From an uncultured Microbacterium sp. (GTDB lineage Bacteria > Actinomycetota > Actinomycetes > Actinomycetales > Microbacteriaceae), in assembly GCA_937988695.1 (NCBI GenBank), contig CALKHM010000154.1, positions 1 through 9,541 of the forward strand: a stretch of DNA of 9,541 bases, given 5' to 3'. The notes beneath the pieces were generated by a model that was not told the DNA's origin, ran no database searches, and saw only the letters and a program-made list of their open reading frames with translations. Below, one piece after another: positions 1 through 5,311 of the stretch. The stretch's first letter is position 1; every line of letters begins with the position of its first letter. The position numbers and the translations under genes are program-made.

Positions 1-432
1 AAGGAGGCCGCACGATACGCGAAGGCGTTCGGCGTGCCGCTGCTGGTGGCCAACGTCGACGTCACCCGCTTCGTCGCATACGAGGATCCCGGGGGAGCCG
101 TGCAGACGGCCGCGATCGACCTAGCCGCCGTCGGCCGCGAGAACGAGGTCGCGCAGGTGACCGAGGAGACCACGGCTGCGCTGGGCGGCTGCAGCGTGGA
201 CTGGACGCTGCGGTGGCTCGTGGGCGACCCGGCACTGGCGATGAAGAAGCTCGCCGACGAGGTGCATGCCCGGCTGATCGTCGTGGGCACGCGCAAGCAG
301 GGACTCAGTGAGTCGATCCGCGAGTTCTTCACCGGTTCTGTCGCCGTGCGGCTCGCGCACCGCCAGACCCGTCCCGTGCTGGTCGTGCCGATCGGCGAGA
401 TCCTCGACGACGACGAGGACTTCACGTGGTGA
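1..432 (+). CDS. Universal stress protein (UspA family), 5'-truncated by window edge
   Basis: The reading frame is open from base 1 to the TGA at 430-432, giving 143 residues without a native start. The GTG at 34 lies inside the conserved fold, so it is unlikely to be the real start. Visible UspA features are a first beta strand (VPLLVANVDV), a middle VGDPALAMKKLADEVHARLIVVGTR segment (strand and helix before the nucleotide loop), then a loop ending FFTGSVAVRL, and the closing strand TRPVLVVPI. The usual ATP motif is G-2x-G-9x-G(S/T). Here the second Gly is Lys and the loop is about three residues longer (GTRKQG...TGS), so ATP binding is uncertain. The C-terminus is acidic (DDDEDFTW). Proteins of this family are cytoplasmic stress-response factors of ill-defined biochemical role. 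The gene converges on the PadR gene with 6 bp between stops and no terminator between them. Confidence 0.85.
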   Translation, partial: KEAARYAKAFGVPLLVANVDVTRFVAYEDPGGAVQTAAIDLAAVGRENEVAQVTEETTAALGGCSVDWTLRWLVGDPALAMKKLADEVHARLIVVGTRKQGLSESIREFFTGSVAVRLAHRQTRPVLVVPIGEILDDDEDFTW

Positions 433-438
433 GCCCGA

Positions 439-1050
439 TCAGGGGTGCAGCGCGCGGGTGACCGCCCGCGCGGCGTCGTCGAGCGCGCGACCGAGGTCGT
501 CGACGAGCGCTGCCTCGAGGGTTCCCCCGCGGGCGACGTGCGTACGCAGATCCGTGCGCACCTGCGCGCGGAAGGCGTTGATGGCGGTGTCGGCCCGCTG
601 CAACTGCTCGCGACTGCGCACGCGCGGGTCGTCGGTACGGGACGTGTCGTGCGGCGCGGCGCGACGCTCGTCGTGCGCGGCGGCGGCGAGATCGGCGCGC
701 AGGCTCTTCATCGCCTCGCGCACGCTGCCGCGCACCTCGTCGGCGATGAGCCGCACCGAGTCGGCCAGCCCCGCCTCGATGCCGTCGAACTCTCCGGCCC
801 GGGCGGCGACCTCGGCGCGGCCGGCGTCGGTGATCGCGTAGATCGTCTTGCGGCCGTCGACGGTCTTGGTGACCAGGCCCTCCTCTTCAAGCTTGGCCAG
901 TCGCGGATAGATCGTGCCCGCGCTCGGGGTGTAGGTGCCGCCGGTGCGATCGGTCAAAGCCTGGATGAGGTCGTAGCCGTGACGCGGCTGCTCGTCGAGC
1001 AGCTTCAACAGGTACAGGCGCAGATCGCCGTGCGAGAAGACGGGGCTCAT
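439..1050 (-). CDS. PadR family transcriptional regulator
   Basis: This 203-residue protein has an N-terminal PadR winged helix (about residues 1-85): the LRLYLLKLLDEQPRHGYDLI segment, then TPSAGTIYPRLAKLEEEGLV as recognition helix and YAITDAGRAEVAAR as wing end. The C-terminal half (about 90-203) is helical and charged, suited to dimerisation or ligand sensing. The family binds DNA as a dimer and usually represses its own operon. I chose the ATG at 1050 because GGAGGA lies 6 nt upstream; the ATG at 1056 abuts that Shine-Dalgarno and would add only Met-Val. The upstream DUF4097 stop and this start share one base (TGATG), indicating translational coupling. The probable operator is the pair of CGATATATCG palindromes upstream of the operon. 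The inducing ligand cannot be told from sequence. Confidence 0.93.
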   Translation of the reverse strand: MSPVFSHGDLRLYLLKLLDEQPRHGYDLIQALTDRTGGTYTPSAGTIYPRLAKLEEEGLVTKTVDGRKTIYAITDAGRAEVAARAGEFDGIEAGLADSVRLIADEVRGSVREAMKSLRADLAAAAHDERRAAPHDTSRTDDPRVRSREQLQRADTAINAFRAQVRTDLRTHVARGGTLEAALVDDLGRALDDAARAVTRALHP

Positions 1051-1913
1051 CACCATTCCTCCTCGTCGGGGCCGGGTGCGGCATCCGTCGCCGGAGCCGG
1101 CGCCGCGCGTCGCAGCACCGTGACGTCACCGGAGACGGTGTTCGTGCGGACATCGGCGAAGCTGCCCGACAGCTGGCCCGTCGTGCCCGTGTAAGAGCTG
1201 CCCGGGCCGCCGCGGCCGGTGCGGACGACGCCATCGACCAGCGCGTGGCCGCTCACGGTGCGGATGACGTAGTTGGCCGCCAGGCCCTCATCGAGCCGGA
1301 TCGTGACGTTGGCGCTGACGGTGTTCAGGGAGATGCGGTCGACGTCTCCGGTGCTGTCGATGAGCACGGGCCCGGAGACCGTGTCGACGACGGCCTTGCG
1401 GACCGATCCGGCGGCCGTGACATCTCCCGAGACGCTGTTGGCAAGGAGCGCCCCCACGAGTCCGCGGACCTGCACGTCGCCGGAGACGGCGTTGACGGTG
1501 AGGTCGCCGGTCAGGCCGTCGACGAGGATGTCGCCGGAGACGGTGTTCAGTCGTGCGTCGCTGCGTAGGCCGCTCACCAACGCGCTGGCGCTGACGACGC
1601 CGAGAGTCAGCGCGATCTCCCGGGGGACGGCGACGCTGATCTCGGCCTTCGGGCCGTTCGGGCCGAAATGCCGGAACACCTCGAGGAAGTTGTCCCAGCC
1701 CAGCTGCGGGTGGTCGATCTCGACCGCGCCGTCGACGGCCTCGATCCGCAGGTCTTTGCCCGACACCGCGTGCACCTCGATGCGCAGGTTCGGCTCGTCG
1801 TGCGCGACGACGTCGACCTGGCCGGCGATGAGGCCGATCTTGAGTCTGCGGACGTCTTCGATGTCGATGACGCGCGTCTGGCCCGGTTGGACGAGCCACT
1901 TCTCCAGGGTCAT
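1050..1913 (-). CDS. DUF4097-type beta-strand repeat protein, first gene of the PadR operon
   Basis: This 287-residue protein is built around recurring TVSG/AVSG turns. From about residue 100 on, the pattern NTVSGD-I/V-x-V-x-G returns every 18-21 residues (NTVSGDILVDG, NAVSGDVQVRG, NSVSGDVTAAG, DTVSGPVLIDS, NTVSANVTIRL, RTVSGHALVDG and a last NTVSGDVTVL). This suggests a beta-solenoid or stacked-sheet fold as in DUF4097 proteins. I see no signal peptide, lipobox or transmembrane segment, so it is probably cytoplasmic, or membrane-associated through a partner. I chose the ATG at 1913 because GGAG sits 6 nt upstream; a TTG at 1925 is in frame but overlaps that ribosome site. The C-terminus is Ala/Pro-rich and acidic. 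Co-transcription with a PadR regulator is recurrent for this family, but no molecular function is established. The repeats are visible in the DNA as multiple near-copies of CCGGAGACGGTGTT. Confidence 0.88.
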   Translation of the reverse strand: MTLEKWLVQPGQTRVIDIEDVRRLKIGLIAGQVDVVAHDEPNLRIEVHAVSGKDLRIEAVDGAVEIDHPQLGWDNFLEVFRHFGPNGPKAEISVAVPREIALTLGVVSASALVSGLRSDARLNTVSGDILVDGLTGDLTVNAVSGDVQVRGLVGALLANSVSGDVTAAGSVRKAVVDTVSGPVLIDSTGDVDRISLNTVSANVTIRLDEGLAANYVIRTVSGHALVDGVVRTGRGGPGSSYTGTTGQLSGSFADVRTNTVSGDVTVLRRAAPAPATDAAPGPDEEEW

Positions 1914-1938
1914 GTGTTGCTCCAATGTGAGACATAGT

Positions 1939-1990
1939 CGCGATATATCGCGTTATGGGACTATAACACGATATATCGCGTCTCGGTCAA
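1939..1990 (-). promoter_or_regulatory. Promoter of the DUF4097-padR operon with two palindromic operators
   Basis: On the minus strand a -35 box TTGACC (1990-1985) is followed after 19 nt by a -10 box TATAGT (1965-1960), placing transcription start near 1953 and giving a leader of about 40 nt. One palindrome, CGCGATATATCGCG, covers 1939-1952 at the start site. A second, with perfect core CGATATATCG (1969-1978) inside 1967-1980, fills the spacer between -35 and -10. Their centres are 28 bp apart. The two halves are also inverted repeats of each other around about 1959. Such placement fits repression by blocking RNA polymerase. The PadR protein of the same operon is the obvious candidate; that assignment is inference. 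Confidence 0.75.
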
Positions 1991-1995
1991 CCCCC

Positions 1996-2194
1996 GGTCG
2001 TTGAGCCGCAGCGATCCCCCCGGTCGTTGAGCGAGCGCTGCGGTCCCCCCGGTCGTTGAGCGAGCGCAGCGGTCCCCCCGGTCGTTGAGCGAGCGCAGCG
2101 AGTCGAAACGACGACGCCACAACCAACCTCCGGTCGTTGAGCGAGCGCTGCGGTCCCTCCGGTCGTTGAGCGAGCGCAGCGAGTCGAAACGACG
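1996..2194. repeat. Cluster of six copies of an intergenic GGTCGTTGAGCGAGCG repeat
   Basis: Copies begin at 1996, 2022, 2051, 2080, 2132 and 2161. The spacing is 26, 29, 29, 52 and 29 bp. The common core is GGTCGTTGAGCGAGCGCAGC (the first copy lacks part, and two have GCTG for GCAG). Copies four (2080) and six (2161) continue into GAGTCGAAACGAC, so their ends form an inverted repeat GTCGTT...AACGAC of about 33 bp. The other copies are cut short and joined by C-runs. The cluster lies 3' of the asnC-like gene and starts 5 bp upstream of the -35 box of the DUF4097-padR promoter. I recall similar sequences as a dispersed repeat in Microbacteriaceae genomes; that is from memory and unchecked. Apart from this array I see no gene in 1914-2218. 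Confidence 0.85.
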
Positions 2195-2218
2195 CCGCCG
2201 CCGCCCAGACGCAGAACC

Positions 2219-2656
2219 TCAGGCGAGGGACGCCGAGCTCAGCAGGATGCTCGTCTCGCTGTCGCGGATGCCGTCGAGCGTGCGCAGCGCATTCAGAACG
2301 CCGTCGAGACTTGCGAGGCTGTCGCAGCTGAGCTCAGCGACGAGGTCCCAGCGGCCGTTGGTCGTGTGCAGGGCGGCGATCTCGGGGATGCCGCGCAGCC
2401 CGGCGACGACGTCGCGAGCATCGCGCCCCTCGACGGCGACCATCGTGATCGCGCGGACCGCGGTGGCCGCAGCGTCGTCGTGCACGCGCACCGAGAACCC
2501 GACGATCACGCCGGTGTCCACGAGACGCTCGATGCGTTTGGCCACCGTCGTGCGAGTGACCCCGAGCGCCTCGGCGAGGCGAGCCACAGACTCGCGCCCG
2601 TTCGCGCGCAGCCGGGAGACGAGTCGGCGGTCGAGATCGTCGAGATCACGATTCAT
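2219..2656 (-). CDS. Lrp/AsnC family transcriptional regulator
   Basis: The protein has 145 residues, close to the usual 150 for the family. Residues 1-55 form the winged HTH: LDDLDRRLVSRLRANGRES, then VARLAEALGVTRTTVAKRIE as helix-turn-helix, and LVDTGVIVGFSVRV leading to the wing. Residues 65-145 form the RAM (ACT-like) effector and oligomerisation domain (ITMVAVEGRDARDVVAGLRG, IPEIAALHTTNGRWDLVAELSC). Lrp/AsnC proteins are octameric and usually sense amino acids. I chose ATG 2656: longer in-frame extensions lack a ribosome site and add sequence not seen in the family, while a -10-like TACATT ends 6 nt before this ATG, suggesting a leaderless mRNA. The gene is divergent from a PLP amino-acid decarboxylase, making that gene its probable target and an amino acid its probable effector (inference). 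Confidence 0.92.
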   Translation of the reverse strand: MNRDLDDLDRRLVSRLRANGRESVARLAEALGVTRTTVAKRIERLVDTGVIVGFSVRVHDDAAATAVRAITMVAVEGRDARDVVAGLRGIPEIAALHTTNGRWDLVAELSCDSLASLDGVLNALRTLDGIRDSETSILLSSASLA

Positions 2657-2690
2657 GAGCACAATGTATGCCAGTGGTGGGCAGAATCCA
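2657..2690 (-). promoter_or_regulatory. Putative leaderless promoter of the asnC-like gene
   Basis: On the minus strand TACATT (2668-2663) is followed by exactly six bases and then ATG at 2656. A weak -35 TGGATT (2690-2685) lies 16 nt upstream of it. No Shine-Dalgarno sequence precedes the ATG. Transcription would begin at or next to the A of the start codon. The layout matches the putative promoters at 5066-5077 and 6679-6668. Confidence 0.5.
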
Positions 2691-2700
2691 CGTTGCCTCG

Positions 2701-2719
2701 CCAAAGTGACGCACTCTGG
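2701..2719. promoter_or_regulatory. Dyad between divergent asnC-like and decarboxylase promoters, candidate AsnC operator
   Basis: CCAAAGTG-ACG-CACTCTGG is an imperfect inverted repeat (7 of 8 arm positions match). It lies 4 bp upstream of the decarboxylase -35 box and about 11 bp beyond the regulator's -35. Lrp/AsnC proteins bind roughly 15-bp imperfect dyads in such intergenic regions, so this is the best candidate site here. No binding evidence exists. Confidence 0.45.
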
Positions 2720-2722
2720 TCA

Positions 2723-2752
2723 TTGAAGGGATACGCGGCGGCTTCGTACTGT
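2723..2752 (+). promoter_or_regulatory. Putative promoter of the decarboxylase gene
   Basis: TTGAAG (2723-2728) is separated by 18 nt from TACTGT (2747-2752), a good sigma-70-type match for high-GC DNA. Transcription would start near 2759, leaving a leader of about 33 nt. The leader contains the ribosome site GGAAGG (2781-2786), 5 nt before the ATG at 2792. Confidence 0.55.
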
Positions 2753-2791
2753 TGTGGCATCCCGTTCTCTTCTCCTTCACGGAAGGTCGCG

Positions 2792-4168
2792 ATGATCGAT
2801 CCCGCCCGTATGCACGCGCTCTCGCCCGCCACCATTGCGATCGTCGACGACGTGCTCGACTATGCGCGCCGTCGTGAGCTGTACGAAGGGGTGCCGCTGG
2901 ACAAGCCCCTCACGCAGCGCGAGCTGGTCCGGCTCGCCTCGGGCACGATCACCGAGAGCGGCATCGGCGCCCGGCGCGCGGCCGGCCTCTTCGAGAACGT
3001 GCTGGCGCCCGCATGCCTGTCCACCGACCACCCCGGCTACCTCTCGTTCATCCCCTCGGCGCCCAGCAAGGCCGCTACCGCGTTCGACGTGATCGTGTCG
3101 GCCTCGTCGGTGTACGGCGGGTCATGGCAGGAGGGCGCCGGCGTCGTGTACGCCGAGAACGAGGTGCTGCGGTGGCTGGCCGGCGAGTTCGGCCTGCCCG
3201 AGGGTGCCGGTGGCGTGTTCGTGCAGGGCGGCACGATCGGCAACCTCTCCGCGCTGGTCGCCGCCCGCGACGCGGCCCGGCGTCGACGCCGGGCCGAGGG
3301 ACGCGCCGACCCGACGCGCTGGGTGGTCGTGTGCAGCGCCGAGGCGCACTCGTCGGTGGGCTCGGCGGCATCCATCATGGATGTCGACGCCGTCGGGGTG
3401 GCGACTGGGCGCGACGGACGCCTGCACGGCGACGCCGTGGCTACGGCGCTGGATGAGCACGGCGACGCGGTCTTCGCGGTCGTCGCGACCGGCGGCACCA
3501 CGAACTTCGGGATCGTGGACGACATCGCCTCCATCGCCGAGGTGACCAGCGCCCGGGGCGTGTGGCTGCACATCGACGGGGCATACGGCCTGGCGGCGAT
3601 GCTCGTGGAGAAGGTGCGACCGGTGTTCGCGGGGGTCGAACGGGCGGACTCGGTCATCGTCGATCCGCACAAGTGGCTGTTCGCGCCGTTCGACGCATGC
3701 GCACTGATCTACCGCGACCCCGCGGGCGCGCGCCTCGCGCACACGCAGCACGCGGAGTACCTCGATACGCTCACCGACGGCGCGGACTGGAACCCGTCGG
3801 ATCTGGCGATCCAGCTCCCCCGCCGCGCCCGAGGCATCCCGCTCTGGTTCTCCCTGGCCACGCACGGAGCCGCGCAGTACCGCGCGGCCATCGAATACGG
3901 CATCGATCTGGCGCGTCGCATCGCCGACGAGATCCAGGCGCGTCCCGGTCTCTCGCTCGTGCGCGACCCGCAGCTGTCGGTCGTGGTCTTTCGCCGGGAG
4001 GGATGGAGCGCGGCTGAGTACAAGGCCTGGTCGGATCGGCTGCTCGACGAGCAGATCGGGTTCGTCGTCCCCAGCTCGCACGCCGGTGAGCCGGTGCTGC
4101 GCTTCGCGATCATCAGCCCGTTGACGACGTACGAGAAGCTGATCGAGATCCTCGACACGCTGGGCTGA
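2792..4168 (+). CDS. PLP-dependent group II amino-acid decarboxylase (aromatic/glutamate decarboxylase superfamily)
   Basis: This 458-residue protein falls in the usual range for the family (450-500). Cofactor residues visible: His186 in AEAHSSVGSA (stacks on the PLP ring), Asp262 in HIDGAYG (binds the pyridine nitrogen), and Lys294 in DPHKWLFAPFDACAL (Schiff-base lysine). QGGTIGNLSAL near residue 147 and GGTTNFGIVDDI near 236 complete the large domain. The C-terminal small domain ends FAIISPLTTYEKLIEIL. The start is ATG 2792 with GGAAGG 5 nt upstream; in-frame sequence before it crosses the promoter and the divergent gene. The enzyme should remove CO2 from an L-amino acid to give an amine, in the cytoplasm. 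The substrate is not evident. Trp333 stands near where eukaryotic aromatic decarboxylases carry the mobile-loop catalytic Tyr. The divergent AsnC regulator supports an amino-acid substrate. Confidence 0.9.
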   Translation: MIDPARMHALSPATIAIVDDVLDYARRRELYEGVPLDKPLTQRELVRLASGTITESGIGARRAAGLFENVLAPACLSTDHPGYLSFIPSAPSKAATAFDVIVSASSVYGGSWQEGAGVVYAENEVLRWLAGEFGLPEGAGGVFVQGGTIGNLSALVAARDAARRRRRAEGRADPTRWVVVCSAEAHSSVGSAASIMDVDAVGVATGRDGRLHGDAVATALDEHGDAVFAVVATGGTTNFGIVDDIASIAEVTSARGVWLHIDGAYGLAAMLVEKVRPVFAGVERADSVIVDPHKWLFAPFDACALIYRDPAGARLAHTQHAEYLDTLTDGADWNPSDLAIQLPRRARGIPLWFSLATHGAAQYRAAIEYGIDLARRIADEIQARPGLSLVRDPQLSVVVFRREGWSAAEYKAWSDRLLDEQIGFVVPSSHAGEPVLRFAIISPLTTYEKLIEILDTLG

Positions 4169-4211
4169 GGGGGCCGATCGGTATCGACGCGGTGATCGCG
4201 ATCCCGCACGC

Positions 4212-4258
4212 TTGACATTGACGCAACGTCAACCTCTAGCGTGGGGCGTGGAAGGAGG
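4212..4258 (+). promoter_or_regulatory. MerR-type promoter with 19-bp spacer and central dyad, plus ribosome site
   Basis: TTGACA (4212-4217) and TAGCGT (4237-4242) are separated by 19 bp, the overlong spacer typical of MerR-activated promoters. The spacer holds a perfect dyad TTGACG-CAA-CGTCAA (4218-4232), where a MerR dimer would bind and untwist the DNA. A strong AAGGAGG (4252-4258) lies 5 nt before the ATG at 4264. This indicates autoactivation by the encoded regulator, as for tipA. Confidence 0.85.
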
Positions 4259-4263
4259 ACGGG

Positions 4264-5019
4264 ATGGACCGGTCGATCCACGAGGTCGCGAAGCTCGCGG
4301 GCACGACCAGCAGGACGCTGCGTCATTACGACGCGATCGGGCTGCTGGCGCCCACCCGCATCGGCGCGAACGGCTATCGACGGTACGACGAGGCCGCGCT
4401 CGTGCGACTGCAGCGCATCCTGCTGTTGCGCGAGCTCGGGCTCCCGTTGCCGCAGATCGCCGAGATCCTCGGCCGCGAGACGTCCGAGGTGCGTGCCCTG
4501 CGCACGCATCTGGAGCTGCTCCGCCGCGAGCAGCAGCGCCTCGGCCGGCAGGTCACCGCCGTCTCGGCCACCATCGACGCACTGGAAGGGGGTGAGAAAC
4601 CCATGGTGGAGAACATGTTCGACGGCTTCGACCACACCCGATATGAGGACGAGGTCACCGAGCGCTGGGGCGCCGAGGCGTACGCGCGCGGTGACACGTG
4701 GTGGCGCGGCTTGAGCGCCGACGAGCGCGCGGACTGGCAGCGGCAGGTCGCCGATCTCAACCGGGACTGGCAGGATGCCGCATCCCGCGGCGTCGCCGCC
4801 GACTCCGACGAGGCGCAGGCCCTGGCCGGGCGTCACGTGCAGTGGCTGACCGGCATCCCGGGCACGCCGGCGGCATCCGGCGCCGATGTGAAGGGATACG
4901 TGTCGGGGCTTGGTGAGATGTACGTCGCCGACCCGCGGTTCGGCGCGAACTACGGCGGGGCCGACGGCGCTGCGTTCGTGCGCGACGCGTTGCGCATCTA
5001 CGCCGAGGCGCGGCTGTAG
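4264..5019 (+). CDS. TipAL-like MerR regulator with TipAS antibiotic-recognition domain
   Basis: The protein has 251 residues, against 253 for Streptomyces TipAL as I recall it. Residues 5-72 are the MerR winged HTH (HEVAKLAGTTSRTLRHYDAIGL, then NGYRRYDEAAL and LGLPLPQIAEIL). Residues 75-110 form the dimerising coiled coil (LRTHLELLRREQQRLGRQ). From about 114 to the end is the TipAS domain (FDHTRYEDEVTERWG, then the conserved GLGEMYVADPRFGANYGG). TipAL activates transcription on binding thiopeptides, and free TipAS sequesters the drug. Here the ligand domain has no cysteine at all, although TipAS of Streptomyces attaches thiostrepton through cysteine; ligands would have to bind non-covalently. 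An in-frame internal ATG at codon 114 could yield a TipAS-like short form. The gene likely activates its own promoter; other targets are not visible. Confidence 0.9.
   Translation: MDRSIHEVAKLAGTTSRTLRHYDAIGLLAPTRIGANGYRRYDEAALVRLQRILLLRELGLPLPQIAEILGRETSEVRALRTHLELLRREQQRLGRQVTAVSATIDALEGGEKPMVENMFDGFDHTRYEDEVTERWGAEAYARGDTWWRGLSADERADWQRQVADLNRDWQDAASRGVAADSDEAQALAGRHVQWLTGIPGTPAASGADVKGYVSGLGEMYVADPRFGANYGGADGAAFVRDALRIYAEARL
4584..4605 (+). promoter_or_regulatory. Internal ribosome site and start for a TipAS-like short isoform
   Basis: GGAAGGGGG (4584-4592) precedes an in-frame ATG at 4603-4605 (codon 114) by 10 nt. The downstream product (MVENMFDGFDH..., 138 residues) corresponds to the free ligand-binding domain, which in Streptomyces tipA starts at an in-frame internal ATG near codon 110. 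Position and purine-rich lead match that precedent, but use of this start is inferred. Confidence 0.55.
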
Positions 5020-5023
5020 CGGC

Positions 5024-5051
5024 CCTCGGGTCGGGTGCACACGACCCGAGG
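5024..5051 (+). terminator. Hairpin after the TipAL-like gene, probable terminator
   Basis: CCTCGGGTCG (5024-5033) pairs perfectly with CGACCCGAGG (5042-5051) around an 8-nt loop, four bases after the stop codon. There is no T-run, as is common for terminator hairpins in high-GC actinobacteria. The right arm runs into the region where the -35 of the next gene would lie. Confidence 0.6.
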
Positions 5052-5065
5052 CATCTGCCGCGGCA

Positions 5066-5077
5066 TAGGCTGGCGGC
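5066..5077 (+). promoter_or_regulatory. Putative leaderless -10 element of the SH3-like gene
   Basis: TAGGCT (5066-5071) is followed by exactly six bases and then ATG at 5078. There is no Shine-Dalgarno sequence before this ATG and no convincing -35 box. The layout is identical to those before the asnC-like and MFS genes. Confidence 0.45.
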
Positions 5078-5302
5078 ATGCCCGGCGACCCCGTCGCGTT
5101 CTTGCGCTCCTGTCCGACCGGCACGCGTGTGACCGTGCGTCGTCGGGTCGACGGCGGCTGGTCCGACGCGCTCGGCTACCTGCGCGAGGTCTCGGCCGAC
5201 GCGTGCGTGGTCGAGACGCGGCGCGGCCTGGTGACCGTGCCGCTGGACGTCGTCACACACGCGATCCGCGTCCCCCCGCCTCCGCCGCGCCGCCCCCGCT
5301 GA
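5078..5302 (+). CDS. Small protein resembling a stand-alone SH3-like (Rv0428c N-terminal type) domain
   Basis: This is a 74-residue basic protein. The pattern GTRVTVRRRVDGGWSDALGYL, then VSADACVVETRRGLVTVPLDVVTHAIRVPP, reads as five short beta strands. It resembles the SH3-like domain that precedes the acetyltransferase domain in mycobacterial Rv0428c-type proteins: RVVVRRR, DxLG, VxTRxGxVxVP, then VPP. Here the acetyltransferase half is absent, and the chain ends in a Pro/Arg tail (PPPPPRRPR). I made this comparison from memory; the name SH3-like is a structural guess and no function is known. The start is ATG 5078, with TAGGCT six bases before it and no ribosome site, so the mRNA may be leaderless. 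It stands alone between a terminator-like hairpin and a large palindrome, so it is probably monocistronic. Confidence 0.7.
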   Translation: MPGDPVAFLRSCPTGTRVTVRRRVDGGWSDALGYLREVSADACVVETRRGLVTVPLDVVTHAIRVPPPPPRRPR

Positions 5303-5311
5303 CCCCCGCCC

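Noticed and set aside
1050..1913. TVSG repeats read as a phage tail or adhesin protein.
   Set aside because: No signal peptide, no phage genes nearby, and coupling to padR fits the DUF4097 family better.
1996..2194. Regularly spaced direct repeats at 29-bp intervals suggesting a CRISPR array.
   Set aside because: The 29 bp is the repeat unit itself, with no distinct spacers between copies. The copies differ in length and no cas genes are present.
2085..2726. 213-codon plus-strand frame with a repeated SERSESKRRRR motif.
   Set aside because: The motif is simply the intergenic repeat translated, and the rest is antisense to the asnC-like gene.
2366..2791. A 142-codon N-terminal extension of the decarboxylase.
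   Set aside because: It overlaps the asnC-like gene and both promoters, and the family begins near the ATG at 2792, which has a ribosome site.
4194..4203. GATCGCGATC palindrome after the decarboxylase stop as terminator or operator.
   Set aside because: Short, with no loop and no T-run, and GATCG words are common in this genome; not distinguishable from chance.
3709..5124. 471-codon open frame on the minus strand.
   Set aside because: It lies opposite the decarboxylase and MerR genes, which have clear motifs, promoters and ribosome sites. The antisense product shows no recognisable fold.
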